Source: an uncultured Chlorobiaceae bacterium (GTDB lineage: Bacteria > Bacteroidota > Chlorobiia > Chlorobiales > Chlorobiaceae). From it: a DNA stretch of 42,686 nt. Location: NCBI GenBank assembly GCA_903869365.1, contig CAIPYV010000042.1:1-42686 (forward strand), given 5' to 3'. Position 1 is the stretch's first letter. Every line of letters starts with the position of its first letter. The translations under genes were made by a program, and so were the position numbers. A model generated the notes under the pieces. It was not told the origin of the DNA. It ran no database searches and was given only the letters and a program-made list of their open reading frames with translations. Shown in pieces: positions 25,483 to 34,162 of this stretch.

Positions 25483-25633
25483 TCATGGGATTGAGGTGGT
25501 TGTTCTTGAAGGAGTTATTAAAGAGATCGTCGGTGGAATATTTTCCGGAAAGGATCTGCAAGAGTTGATGAAAAGAAGCCAGATCCACCTCGTAAGTTCA
25601 CACTGCAGTGGTACAGGAAAAAAATGCTGTTGA
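25481..25633 (+). pseudogene. Short tail resembling NifB/NifX-type cofactor proteins
   Basis: Directly after the nifH stop a 50-codon frame without its own start encodes HGIEVVVLEGVIKEIVGGIF and ends CSGTGKKCC. The pattern GIEV....G.I.E....... looks like the last strand and helix of the dinitrogenase iron-molybdenum cofactor (NifX/NifB C-terminal) fold. If so, a deletion has removed everything from nifI to most of nifB and fused its tail to nifH. The match is weak and short; the frame could also be chance. Confidence 0.35.
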
Positions 25634-25655
25634 GAAAAAGCGCATTTTAACAGTA

Positions 25656-25680
25656 GTGGCTGTGGAAAGCCGTTTTTTTA
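25656..25680 (+). terminator. Possible terminator after the nifH remnant
   Basis: A GGCT-loop-AGCC stem followed by a run of seven T (near 25662-25679). The stem is only four pairs plus flanking G-C, so this is a weak intrinsic terminator candidate. Confidence 0.35.
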
Positions 25681-25832
25681 CCTTCCGCTATAACATCAAA
25701 AACATATCGAACTCTTAAAACTTGCCCGGCCCTCTCCTGCGCCGGGATGTTCAAGACTATGATGATTTAAAAAGAACCGCCAGGTTTTTTTCGGTAACTT
25801 ATGGAACTCTTGTCAACCAAACCGGAGGTATC

Positions 25833-26528
25833 ATGGACTTTGCAGGCACTCTCTATACCGCCACTGAAAACCAGGTTGGAGTTGTATTGATTCATGGTAC
25901 ATGGGGGAACCCGTCACAGTTCAATTCCCTGACTGAATTGATGAAAAACAAGGGGTATATGGTTCATGCACCATTAATGCCATGGAGTAAAATCAGGGGA
26001 TATGATGTCGATTATTCGGCAGCATTAAAGATTGTAACCGGCAATATTGATGAATTACGAAAAAGCGGCTCTACCATCATCGTTTTGGCCGGACACAGCA
26101 AGGGAGCAAATGCGGCCATTGCCTATGCTGCCTATGGCCGGGAGAAAATTGATGCCGTTATAGCGATAGCTCCAGGTCATACGCCTGACAGAGTGCGGAA
26201 TCATGAGAGCATTCAGTCAAGTCTCACTAAAGCCAGAGAGATGATTGAAAGCGGTAATGGCGACATGCAGGCATTGTTTACACACAGAAATAATGGCAGA
26301 TATGCAGATATCACCATGACCGCCGCTGCGTATTTCAGTTATTACGACCCTGAAGGTATTGGCTCAATGCCTCTCTCGACTTCGAAAATCACTCAGGGAA
26401 TTCCGCTTGTCTGGATATTGGCAGGGACAACAGATGTTCTCTATGATCAAAGTCGGGATTATGTTTTTGAAAAATGGCCCCATTCATTGCCGGGCATTAT
26501 GCTACGTTGCTCCTGTAGCGAAGAATAG
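25833..26528 (+). pseudogene. Alpha/beta hydrolase, 3'-truncated
   Basis: Start at ATG 25833, four bases after GGAGG. The product shows the oxyanion motif LIHGTWGNP, the nucleophile elbow LAGHSKGANA (Ser) and an acid candidate in LAGTTDVLYD. The conserved C-terminal His that completes the triad is missing: after EKWPHSLPG the frame runs antisense into the 3' end of higA and stops at 26528 with a Cys-rich, unrelated tail. Length (231 aa) is therefore short of a complete enzyme. I infer that the toxin-antitoxin insertion or a deletion removed the end. Substrate unknown. Confidence 0.65.
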
Positions 26529-26796
26529 AATTTATTTCTGCCTTCTTGAACCGCATTCCTTCCTCAATATCATAGTCATCCTGCAGACCTAACCAGAACT
26601 TTGCGGTATTCCCAAAATATTGTGAGAGACGCAATGCTGTGTCTGCAGTAATACGTCTCCTCCCTTTCAATATTTCAGATATGCGGGTTTGAGGGATCCC
26701 GATATCTTTGGAAAGTCTGTAACCCGATATTTCTAATGGAATTAAAAACTCTTCCATCAAAACCTCTCCGGGATGAATATTTCTTAGTTCGTTCAT
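26497..26796 (-). CDS. higA: HigA-type antitoxin
   Basis: ATG 26796 (MNELRNIHPGEVLMEEFLIP) begins at the classic HigA motif; longer frames upstream run antisense to nothing useful and overlap the toxin gene. The 99-residue protein has a helix-turn-helix (YRLSKDIGIPQTRISEILKG, then RRRITADTALRLSQYFG) and the C-terminal NTAKFWLGLQDDYD. It neutralises the toxin and represses the operon. The gene starts one base after the toxin stop codon. Its 3' end overlaps the truncated hydrolase. Confidence 0.92.
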   Translation of the reverse strand: MNELRNIHPGEVLMEEFLIPLEISGYRLSKDIGIPQTRISEILKGRRRITADTALRLSQYFGNTAKFWLGLQDDYDIEEGMRFKKAEINSILRYRSNVA

Positions 26797-26797
26797 T

Positions 26798-27079
26798 TTA
26801 GTGATAGTCAATAATTTCTGCTTCGGATGCATTTCCATCAGCCCATTTGAAGATGATCCTCCATTGATCGTTAATCCGGATGCTGTGAAATTCTTTGTTT
26901 TTACCCGAAAGTTTTTCAAGATCATTTGCTGGAGGAATTCTTAAATCAATAATATTTAATGAGTTGTTAATCATTCTCAACTTCCTCCTCGCTGTCTCCT
27001 GGATTTCATTTGGCAAACCCCTTACTCGTTCTCCTTTCCAAATTTTTTCTGTCTCTTTGGATCCAAACGAAACGATCAT
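26798..27079 (-). CDS. higB: HigB-type RelE-family toxin
   Basis: A 93-residue protein starting MIVSFGSKETEKIWKGERVR with the HigB signatures RRKLRMINNSLNIIDLRIPP, LEKLSGKNKEFHSIRINDQW and RIIFKWADGNA. Known relatives cleave mRNA on the ribosome. Toxin first, antitoxin second is the standard higBA order. The module lies between the truncated hydrolase and modE. Confidence 0.92.
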   Translation of the reverse strand: MIVSFGSKETEKIWKGERVRGLPNEIQETARRKLRMINNSLNIIDLRIPPANDLEKLSGKNKEFHSIRINDQWRIIFKWADGNASEAEIIDYH

Positions 27080-27372
27080 ACTCTTGTTTTAAGTTACTAA
27101 CGTCAAAGATAAGTATATCATTCCAAAAAGTCAAGCAGCATAACTTCTTCTTAACCAAGGCGATCTGGCCTTCCTTGATCTGAACAGCAGCGCCGGTTAG
27201 CCTGCATGAGCGTGTTCCAGGAATGCGGCAGCCTATTCACCTAAAACTTGTTAATGAGAATAGCATACTTGATGGAAGTCCGAGAAGCCCTATATTCAAA
27301 GTCAACCAGATATGACAGTAGAAAAAAGATGCAGAGGAAGCATGTTCATAGATAATTCTTGATCTACAGAAA

Positions 27373-28179
27373 ATGAAATGCAGAAAAGAAGAGTTCGAGC
27401 TTGAGGCCTCCATCTGGTTTCAGAAAGCACAGAACAAGTTTCTTGGCGGTGACCGTATAGCCCTACTCGAAAAAATCAATGAGCTTGGTTCGATCAACAG
27501 TGCAGCCAAAGCGGTCGGTATCAGCTATAAAACAGCATGGCACCTTGTCAATATGGTTAATAACCTTTCAGAGAAACCTCTTGTTGACCGAGTCGCCGGC
27601 GGGAAAAATGGAGGGGGTACCGTTCTGACAAAAGAGGGAAAAAAAGTAATCGAACAGTTTCGTGTCGTTCAGGAAGAGCATAGAAGGTTTCTCGATAATC
27701 TTGAGGAACGTCTCGGTGACTCTGATCTTTATCAATTATTAAGAAGAATATCAATGAAAATCAGTGCACGCAATGTTTTTTCAGGCACTATTGAAAAAAT
27801 CACAAGAGGAGCAGTTAACGCAGAGGTCACCCTTCTTATCAGCGCAAACACCAGAATCACCTCAATTATCACCAATGGCGCAGTAGACAACCTGAGTCTG
27901 AAAGAGGGCCTTAATGCTTATGCCATCATTAAATCCAGCTCAATCATTATCGGCAGCGATCTGGAAGGCTCAAAAATAAGCGCCAGAAATATCATATCAG
28001 GCAAAATCAGTAAAATCATTGAGGGCCCGGTAAGCAGCGAAGTCGATGTGGATGTCGATGGAGGTAATGTCATTTCAGCCACCATCACCCATGGCAGTTC
28101 AGAAAAACTTGCCATTAAGGAAGGAGATCAGGTCTCAGCAATTTTTAAGGCATCCAGCGTTATTATCGGCATAAGCTGA
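27373..28179 (+). CDS. modE: Molybdate-responsive regulator ModE
   Basis: The 268-residue protein has an N-terminal winged helix typical of ModE/LysR-type (LLEKINELGSINSAAKAVGI, then YKTAWHLVNMVNNLSEKPLV, GGKNGGGTVLTKEGK) and two C-terminal Mop/TOBE domains (MKISARNVFSGTIEKITRGA at ~135 and SKISARNIISGKISKIIEGP at ~205). Each pair of Mop domains binds molybdate in the dimer. Length matches E. coli ModE. It should control the operator found upstream of modA at 24090. It is transcribed toward a strong hairpin at 28185. Confidence 0.92.
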   Translation: MKCRKEEFELEASIWFQKAQNKFLGGDRIALLEKINELGSINSAAKAVGISYKTAWHLVNMVNNLSEKPLVDRVAGGKNGGGTVLTKEGKKVIEQFRVVQEEHRRFLDNLEERLGDSDLYQLLRRISMKISARNVFSGTIEKITRGAVNAEVTLLISANTRITSIITNGAVDNLSLKEGLNAYAIIKSSSIIIGSDLEGSKISARNIISGKISKIIEGPVSSEVDVDVDGGNVISATITHGSSEKLAIKEGDQVSAIFKASSVIIGIS

Positions 28180-28184
28180 CTGAA

Positions 28185-28223
28185 AATCTCCTGCCCCACA
28201 GCATAACTACGGGGTAGGAGATT
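28185..28223. terminator. Hairpin between convergent modE and the YbhB-like gene
   Basis: AATCTCCTGCCCC pairs with GGGGTAGGAGATT (12 of 13) around a 13-base loop, 6 bases past the modE stop and 18 bases before the stop of the convergent gene. It probably works in both directions. Confidence 0.65.
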
Positions 28224-28240
28224 GAGAGAGTCCATAACGG

Positions 28241-28789
28241 TTATCGATTGTAGTATGAAATAAGAGATGCCTTGGCGATGGCATGTTGATTCAGCATAAA
28301 CCCAACCAAAGCTGGAGAAGTTTTTTCATCAACTTCCAATGCTGCCGTGTTGAGAGCATAGACTGTAAAGATATACCGATGCGCTTTGTCGCCCAACGGA
28401 GGACATGCACCCCCAAACCCTGCCTTTCCATAGTCCGTCAAGCTTTGAATACTGCCTTTCGGTGCCAACGCTTTTTGTGGATTACCCGCATCTTTTTTAA
28501 GTTCACTGATGGTTGATGGGATGTTGACAATGACCCAATGCCACCATCCGCTTCCCGTTGGCGCATCAGGGTCATAGACCGTCACAGCGAAGCTTTTTGT
28601 ATCGTGAGGTGCATTGATCCATTTCAGAGAGGGAGAAATATTTTTTCCTGTGCATCCAAAACCTGAAAATACCTGCTCTTCTGTCAACTGTCCCCTTAAG
28701 TCGTCACTTTTCAACGTAAATTCTTCACTGTATGCGTTGCTGCTGCCGATAAACGCAAGCATAAACACCAAAAAAACCAGTTTTTTCAT
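28241..28789 (-). CDS. YbhB/YbcL (PEBP) family periplasmic protein
   Basis: Start at ATG 28789 (MKKLVFLVFMLAFIGSSNAY), preceded by GGAGG and followed by a clear signal peptide ending SNAYSEE. The mature part has the phosphatidylethanolamine-binding fold motifs: GCTGKNISPSLKW, VTVYDPDAPTGSGWWHWV, YGKAGFGGACPPLGDKAHRY and the end TVYALNTAALEV. It is 182 residues, normal for the family. Function in bacteria is not settled. A long 5' extension of the frame to 28873 is not supported. Confidence 0.88.
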   Translation of the reverse strand: MKKLVFLVFMLAFIGSSNAYSEEFTLKSDDLRGQLTEEQVFSGFGCTGKNISPSLKWINAPHDTKSFAVTVYDPDAPTGSGWWHWVIVNIPSTISELKKDAGNPQKALAPKGSIQSLTDYGKAGFGGACPPLGDKAHRYIFTVYALNTAALEVDEKTSPALVGFMLNQHAIAKASLISYYNR

Positions 28790-28865
28790 GCTGTTTCCTC
28801 CGTTGTATTGTTGATTATAGTAAGGATAGGTCGCAAACTGCGTAACATACTTATAATGCCGAAAA

Positions 28866-29342
28866 ATGAACAAAAACCTTTTTCTTTATTATCAAAAGAC
28901 TGATATAGGCACTGTAGGTATAGCAGAGTGTGGCGGTTCAATATCACACCTTCTTTTCGAATCTGGTTCTTTTCTGCCTGACGCACAACTCCTTGAGACA
29001 AAACTTATTGGCGAGGCGTTTCTTCAACTGAACAGCTATCTTGCCGGAAAGTTGAAACAATTTTCATTACCGTTAGCCCCTTCAGGCACCCCGTACATGC
29101 GGAATGTCTGGAAAATACTTTCTACTATTCCCTATGGAACAACGCTCACCTACAAGGATATTGCAGCGTCCATGGGAAACTCTCTTGCCAGCCGTGCCGT
29201 TGGCATGGCGAACCACCGAAATCCAATACCGGTCTTTATTCCCTGTCACCGAGTTATCGGCAGTGATGGTTCTCTAACCGGCTATCGAGGCGGCCTGGCA
29301 TTAAAAAAAAAACTCCTCGACCTCGAAACAAGCATCCGGTAA
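28866..29342 (+). CDS. ogt: Methylated-DNA-protein-cysteine methyltransferase
   Basis: The 158-residue protein contains the active-site motif FIPCHRVIGSDGSLTGYRGG (acceptor Cys), the helix-turn-helix NVWKILSTIPYGTTLTYKDI and the ASRAVGMANHRNPIP arginine finger. It repairs O6-alkylguanine or O4-alkylthymine by irreversible transfer to Cys. The N-terminal domain is short, as in Ogt rather than Ada. It is divergent from the YbhB-like gene, with ~75 bases between starts. Confidence 0.92.
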   Translation: MNKNLFLYYQKTDIGTVGIAECGGSISHLLFESGSFLPDAQLLETKLIGEAFLQLNSYLAGKLKQFSLPLAPSGTPYMRNVWKILSTIPYGTTLTYKDIAASMGNSLASRAVGMANHRNPIPVFIPCHRVIGSDGSLTGYRGGLALKKKLLDLETSIR

Positions 29343-29364
29343 TCCCCACTCTGCACTCAGTTAA

Positions 29365-29379
29365 GGTATGCAACATACC
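29365..29379. promoter_or_regulatory. Perfect palindrome upstream of the efflux operon
   Basis: GGTATG-CAA-CATACC is a perfect 15-base inverted repeat, ~340 bases before the efflux adaptor gene and ~90 before a small leader frame. It could be an operator for a TetR- or MarR-like repressor, but no regulator gene is next to it. It could also be a weak hairpin after ogt. Confidence 0.35.
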
Positions 29380-29453
29380 GTATTCATGGGATTTGCATAA
29401 TGCTGTTTATTGTTAAATTTAACCACAAAAAGTTTTTATGGAGAGTAGGTATT

Positions 29454-29501
29454 ATGACCTCAAATTATTTATCAAAATTCTTATGTTGTTGTTACGTATA
29501 A
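29454..29501 (+). CDS. Possible 15-residue leader peptide
   Basis: MTSNYLSKFLCCCYV is encoded after GGAGAG at ten bases spacing and followed by TAA. It precedes an intrinsic terminator (29569-29610) and then the efflux operon (29701), the order seen in attenuation control. Three consecutive Cys codons (all TGT) next to Tyr could act as a stall point. Very short; evidence is the ribosome site and arrangement only. Confidence 0.35.
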   Translation: MTSNYLSKFLCCCYV

Positions 29502-29568
29502 CTAAAGAGAGACAATAAATTTTATGTGCTGAAAAGAGTACTTGATTATTTCGATAAGTTGATAGAGA

Positions 29569-29610
29569 AGCCGATTCTTGCTGTCAAAGGATCGGCTTTT
29601 GGTATTTTTT
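29569..29610 (+). terminator. Intrinsic terminator before the efflux operon
   Basis: AAGCCGAT pairs perfectly with ATCGGCTT around a ~15-base loop and is followed by TTTGGTATTTTTTTT. It lies ~90 bases upstream of the adaptor gene and ~225 bases after ogt. It either ends ogt transcription or attenuates the efflux operon. Confidence 0.65.
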
Positions 29611-29700
29611 TTGATGCTGCGTGATTTTTGGAACTCCAATCATCCGGTTATCATCAAACAATGAGTAGAACAGGTTTTCTGTGGATAAATCAAATGACCT

Positions 29701-30870
29701 ATGAATAAAAAACTGAGAAACAGGTTTGTCAGGATATCAGCCGTTATCGGAATGTGCTTGCCGGTACTCTTGTATGGTTGCGGGCCTGGAAATGAAGGAA
29801 AAGATCCCGGAATGAAGGAAAAACTATCGTTACCGGTAGCGACGCTTGCTCTTTCAGATGCGACGGTTGCCGTATTTTATTCAGCTCTTCTTGAAGGAAA
29901 AGTCAATGTGGAAATCCGTCCGCAGGTTGACGGTACGCTGCAGACTGTTTATGTCGATGAAGGTTCCTTTGTCAAAGCTGGTCAGTCGCTGTTTAAAATT
30001 GATGACAGGGTATACAGGGAGCAGTACAACAGTGCACTTGCTTCTCAGCATGCGGCTGAAGCGAAGCTTGTTGTTGCCCGGCTTGATGAGGAAAAGCTTG
30101 TTCCGCTGGTGGAGAATAAGGTGATTGCTGAAATACAGCTGAAAACCGCTAAAGCAAACACGAAAGCCGCTCAGGCAGCCGAGGAGCAGGCGAAAGCCGC
30201 CGCTCGTTCAGCACAGGTGAATCTCGATTATACGCTCATTAAAGCCCCGGTAAGCGGCTATATCGGAAAAATACCATTACGGCTTGGCAGTCTGGTCAGT
30301 AAAAATCAGAGCGAATGGCTTACTCTTCTCAGTGATGTCAGTCAGGTTTATGCCTATTTCAGTATGAGTGAAAATGATTTTATGCGTTTTCGTCAGAAGT
30401 ATGCCGGTGCAACCATACAGGAAAAGCTTCAGAAGGTTTCGCCTGTCTCACTGGTTATGTCTGATGGCACTCTGTATGCTGAAAAAGGCGTTATAGGCTC
30501 CATGAGCGGGCAGTTTGATCAAACAACAGCATCGGTCAGAATAAGAGCGGTGTTTCCGAATCCGCATGGACTTCTGCGATCAGGCAACACCGGAAAGGTC
30601 ATGATGGAATCACTCTCTCATCAGGTACTGCTTGTACCTCAGGCAGCGACCGTCGAGTTGCAGGACAAGGTCTTTGTATTTGTGCTCGGCAAAGGCAACA
30701 GTGTGAAAAAGCAGGTCGTTACAGTTTCCGGGAAGAGTGGCAATAATTTTATTGTGAGTACTGGTTTGAAGCAAGGTGATGCTATTGTTACTGCCGGTAT
30801 AGAGAAATTAAAGGATGGCATGGTTATCGTGCCTGTAAAAAATGCAGCAGCATTGGAGGTACAGAAATAA
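29701..30870 (+). CDS. RND efflux periplasmic adaptor (AcrA/MexA type) lipoprotein
   Basis: 389 residues with a lipoprotein signal (VLLYGCGPG; Cys27 lipidated). Domains in order: barrel-sandwich first half (VEIRPQVDGTLQTVYVDEGS FVKAGQ), alpha-hairpin ~105-170 rich in Ala, Lys and Gln, second half (YTLIKAPVSGYIGKIPLRLG), beta-barrel, and C-terminal membrane-proximal domain (VPQAATVELQDKVFVFVLG). It links the inner-membrane pump to the outer-membrane channel. It is the first gene of a three-gene operon, 60 bases before the pump. There is no nearby regulator gene. Confidence 0.93.
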   Translation: MNKKLRNRFVRISAVIGMCLPVLLYGCGPGNEGKDPGMKEKLSLPVATLALSDATVAVFYSALLEGKVNVEIRPQVDGTLQTVYVDEGSFVKAGQSLFKIDDRVYREQYNSALASQHAAEAKLVVARLDEEKLVPLVENKVIAEIQLKTAKANTKAAQAAEEQAKAAARSAQVNLDYTLIKAPVSGYIGKIPLRLGSLVSKNQSEWLTLLSDVSQVYAYFSMSENDFMRFRQKYAGATIQEKLQKVSPVSLVMSDGTLYAEKGVIGSMSGQFDQTTASVRIRAVFPNPHGLLRSGNTGKVMMESLSHQVLLVPQAATVELQDKVFVFVLGKGNSVKKQVVTVSGKSGNNFIVSTGLKQGDAIVTAGIEKLKDGMVIVPVKNAAALEVQK

Positions 30871-30930
30871 TGTCAAGCGGTAGAGATCACTATTTGCATC
30901 AGGATTTGGCAGAGCTAAACGCACCTATTC

Positions 30931-33900
30931 ATGTTTGAACGATTTATTTCAAGGCCTGTTCTGGCAACCGTCATTTCGGTTATTCTGGTTATCCTTGGTG
31001 TCGTTGGTATCTACCAGCTATCGATCACCCGGTTTCCTGATATTGCCCCTCCGAGTGTTGCGGTTACCGCCAGTTATCCCGGCGCCAGCGCCGAAACCGT
31101 AGGCCGCTCTGTAGCCCCTCCCCTCGAAGAAGCAATCAATGGTGTTGAAAACATGACCTACATGACCTCAACATCCGCCAATGACGGCTCGCTCTCCATA
31201 ACGGTTTTTTTCAAGCAGGGTACCAATGCTGATCAGGCAGCAGTTAACGTGCAGAACCGTGTCGCGCAGGCAGCCAGCAGGTTGCCCTCAGAGGTGAACC
31301 AGATAGGTATTTCGACCGTCAAGCGCCAGAACAGTCAGATCATGCTCATCAATCTGGCAAGCAGTGTCAAAGCCTATGACCAGATCTTTCTGCAGAACTA
31401 TGCAAAAATCAATATTGTCGACGACCTGTCGAGGGTTCCCGGTGTCGGACAGGTTTCGGTATACGGCAATCTTGATTATTCCATGCGTATCTGGCTGAGA
31501 CCTCAGCAGATGGCGGCATATAAGGTGACACCACAGGAGGTATCCGCAGCTATTCAGAGCCAGAATCTTGAGGCTGCTCCCGGATCGTTCGGTGAGAACA
31601 GTACTGAAGCCATGCAGTATGTCATGAAGTATAAAGGTAAAAATCCCTATCCAGGCGACTATGAACAGATTGTAATCCGTGCCAATCCAGACGGCACATT
31701 GCTCAAACTCGGCGATATCGCTCGTGTTGAGTTCGGTGCCTATCGCTATACGGTTGATACCAAAGCAAACGCTCAGCCAGCTGTGGTGCTTGCGGTCTAT
31801 CAGGCACCGGGATCAAATGCAAACGAGGTTGAAACCGGTCTTCGCAAGGTGCTGAAAAAGGTCTCCACCTCTTTTCCTGAAGGCATCAGCTATGCAATTC
31901 CGTTCAGTTCGAAAAAGGTTGTTGATGAATCAATCGAGCAGGTGGAACATACCCTTATTGAAGCGTTTCTTCTTGTTTTTCTGGTCGTATTCATCTTTCT
32001 TCAGGATCTGCGTTCTACTATTATACCCGCCATTGCCGTACCGGTTGCTATTATTGGAACCTTCTTTTTTATGAATCTTTTCGGGTTCTCCATTAATGTA
32101 CTGACACTGTTCGGGCTGGTGCTTGCCATCGGTATTGTTGTTGATGATGCCATTGTCGTGGTTGAGGCGGTTCATGCCAAAATGGAGCAGAATCACTACC
32201 CATCGAAGGCTGCCACCGTTTCAGCCATGCGGGAGATAACAAAAGCAATTGTTACCATCACCCTTGTTATGGCCTCGGTATTTCTGCCGGTAGGTTTTCT
32301 TCAGGGTTCCACGGGAGTTTTCTACCGGCAGTTTGCATTTACCCTTGCCATAGCCATTCTGATTTCGGCAGTCAATGCACTGACGCTCAGTCCGGCACTC
32401 TGCGCGCTTTTTCTCCACGATCTTCATCAAGAGGGCAGTGCAGGAAAGCACGAGAAACTGAAGCGTTTCGGTGATTTCGGACATCGTTTCTTTTCAGGGT
32501 TCAATACTGGCTTCAGCGCTTTAAAAAGAAAATATCTCGGAAGTCTGGTTTTTCTGATTCGCAACAAACGCCTTACCTTCACCCTCCTCGCCCTGATGAT
32601 CGGGCTTTCCTTCTGGCTGTTCAAAACCATGCCGACCGGATTTATTCCTGACGAGGACAACGGCTTTGTGATAGTTTCAGTCACTCTTCCCCCGGGTGCT
32701 TCATTTGCCCGCACCCAGATCGCTATGGACAGAGCGGCCAATACATTGCGCGCGATGCCTGCAGTGCAGAAAGTTTTATCGATTTCGGGCATCAATGTTC
32801 TCTCCCGAAGTTCATCACCCTCCTCCGGCCTCCTGTTTCTTCAGCTCAAAGACCTTAAAGAACGAGGCCCTGACGGTAATATCAAGAAGATTCTTGCCAC
32901 GATATCCAAGAAACTGAGTAACAGGGAAGGATCATTTTTTGCACTTGCACAGCCGACAGTTCCAGGGTTCAGTACCGTAGGCGGACTTGAATTTGTGCTG
33001 CAGGACCGCAGTGGAGGCTCTCTTGAGAAGTTCGGCGGCATAGCACAGGGTTTTATCGGTGAACTGATGAAGCGTCCTGAAATCGGCTTTGCCTTTACCA
33101 CCTTCAAGGCAACATTTCCCCAGTATGAACTTCAAGTGGACAATATCAAAGCTGGTCAGCTTGGGGTCAACGTCAGAGACCTCTTGACGGTACTTCAGGC
33201 ATATTACGGGAGTATGCAGGTATCGGATTTCAATCGTTTCGGCAAGTACTACCGAGTGGTAATACAGTCCGAATCCGGAGACCGTTCTGAGCCATCATCG
33301 CTGAACAGTATGTTTGTTAAAAATTCAAAAGGTGCAATGGTGCCGGTCAGTTCAGTGATAACCCTGAAACGGGTTTATGGCACCGAGTCGGTTGACCATT
33401 TCAACCTGTTTAATGCAATTTCGATTAATGCTGTCGTCAAGCCGGGATTCAGTACCGGTCAGGCCATCAAGGCCGTTGAAGAGGTCTCCCGCACCACTCT
33501 TCCTTCAGGCTTCACCTACGATTGGAAAGGCCAGAGTCGTGAAGAAATTGAATCAACCGGCGGGCTGCTTCTTATCTTTATGCTTTCTGTGGTGTTTGTC
33601 TACTTTCTGCTTGCCGCACTTTACGAGAGCTATCTGCTTCCTCTTGCGGTGATGTTCTCTATTCCCACTGGCCTGCTTGGAGTTATTCTCGGTATTAAAC
33701 TGGCCGGTATCGAGAACAATATCTATGTGCAGGTTGCTGTCATTATGCTGATTGGATTGCTGGCCAAGAATGCAATTCTTATTGTCGAGTTTGCCCTGCA
33801 GCGCAGAGTAGAAGGTAAATCGCTTTCAGCAGCCGCCATAGCAGGCGCAAAGGCAAGGCTCCGGCCTATTCTGATGACTTCGCTTGCGTTTATTGCCGGT

Positions 33901-34152
33901 CTTCTCCCTCTCCTTTTTGTTACCGGGCCGACTGCCCAGGGTAACCACTCTATCGGCGCAGCAGCTATTGGCGGTATGTTTATGGGAATGGTGATTGGTA
34001 TTTTTATTGTACCAGTGCTCTTTATCGCATTTCAGCATCTTCAGGAGCGTATTACCGGTCCAGCCTCTCCCATAGTGGAAGCAGGAGATCTTCTCGATGA
34101 GGTCATGCAGAAGGAAAAAGATCGGTTGATACAGGCAACAATGTTGGATTAA
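30931..34152 (+). CDS. RND multidrug efflux pump (AcrB/MexB type)
   Basis: A full-length 1073-residue HAE1-type pump. N-terminal MFERFISRPVLATVISVILV is helix 1. Helix 4 carries the proton-relay pair GIVVDDAIVVVEAVHAKMEQ, and helices 10-12 include VMLIGLLAKNAILIVEFALQ and the family motif ARLRPILMTSLAFIAGLLPL. Two large periplasmic loops hold the porter and docking domains (VEEAINGVENMTYM-type and FIPDEDNGFVIVSVTLPPGA). It uses the proton gradient to expel hydrophobic compounds. No strong ribosome site before ATG 30931. The outer-membrane channel gene follows after ten bases. Confidence 0.95.
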   Translation: MFERFISRPVLATVISVILVILGVVGIYQLSITRFPDIAPPSVAVTASYPGASAETVGRSVAPPLEEAINGVENMTYMTSTSANDGSLSITVFFKQGTNADQAAVNVQNRVAQAASRLPSEVNQIGISTVKRQNSQIMLINLASSVKAYDQIFLQNYAKINIVDDLSRVPGVGQVSVYGNLDYSMRIWLRPQQMAAYKVTPQEVSAAIQSQNLEAAPGSFGENSTEAMQYVMKYKGKNPYPGDYEQIVIRANPDGTLLKLGDIARVEFGAYRYTVDTKANAQPAVVLAVYQAPGSNANEVETGLRKVLKKVSTSFPEGISYAIPFSSKKVVDESIEQVEHTLIEAFLLVFLVVFIFLQDLRSTIIPAIAVPVAIIGTFFFMNLFGFSINVLTLFGLVLAIGIVVDDAIVVVEAVHAKMEQNHYPSKAATVSAMREITKAIVTITLVMASVFLPVGFLQGSTGVFYRQFAFTLAIAILISAVNALTLSPALCALFLHDLHQEGSAGKHEKLKRFGDFGHRFFSGFNTGFSALKRKYLGSLVFLIRNKRLTFTLLALMIGLSFWLFKTMPTGFIPDEDNGFVIVSVTLPPGASFARTQIAMDRAANTLRAMPAVQKVLSISGINVLSRSSSPSSGLLFLQLKDLKERGPDGNIKKILATISKKLSNREGSFFALAQPTVPGFSTVGGLEFVLQDRSGGSLEKFGGIAQGFIGELMKRPEIGFAFTTFKATFPQYELQVDNIKAGQLGVNVRDLLTVLQAYYGSMQVSDFNRFGKYYRVVIQSESGDRSEPSSLNSMFVKNSKGAMVPVSSVITLKRVYGTESVDHFNLFNAISINAVVKPGFSTGQAIKAVEEVSRTTLPSGFTYDWKGQSREEIESTGGLLLIFMLSVVFVYFLLAALYESYLLPLAVMFSIPTGLLGVILGIKLAGIENNIYVQVAVIMLIGLLAKNAILIVEFALQRRVEGKSLSAAAIAGAKARLRPILMTSLAFIAGLLPLLFVTGPTAQGNHSIGAAAIGGMFMGMVIGIFIVPVLFIAFQHLQERITGPASPIVEAGDLLDEVMQKEKDRLIQATMLD

Positions 34153-34162
34153 GAGTTTATTT

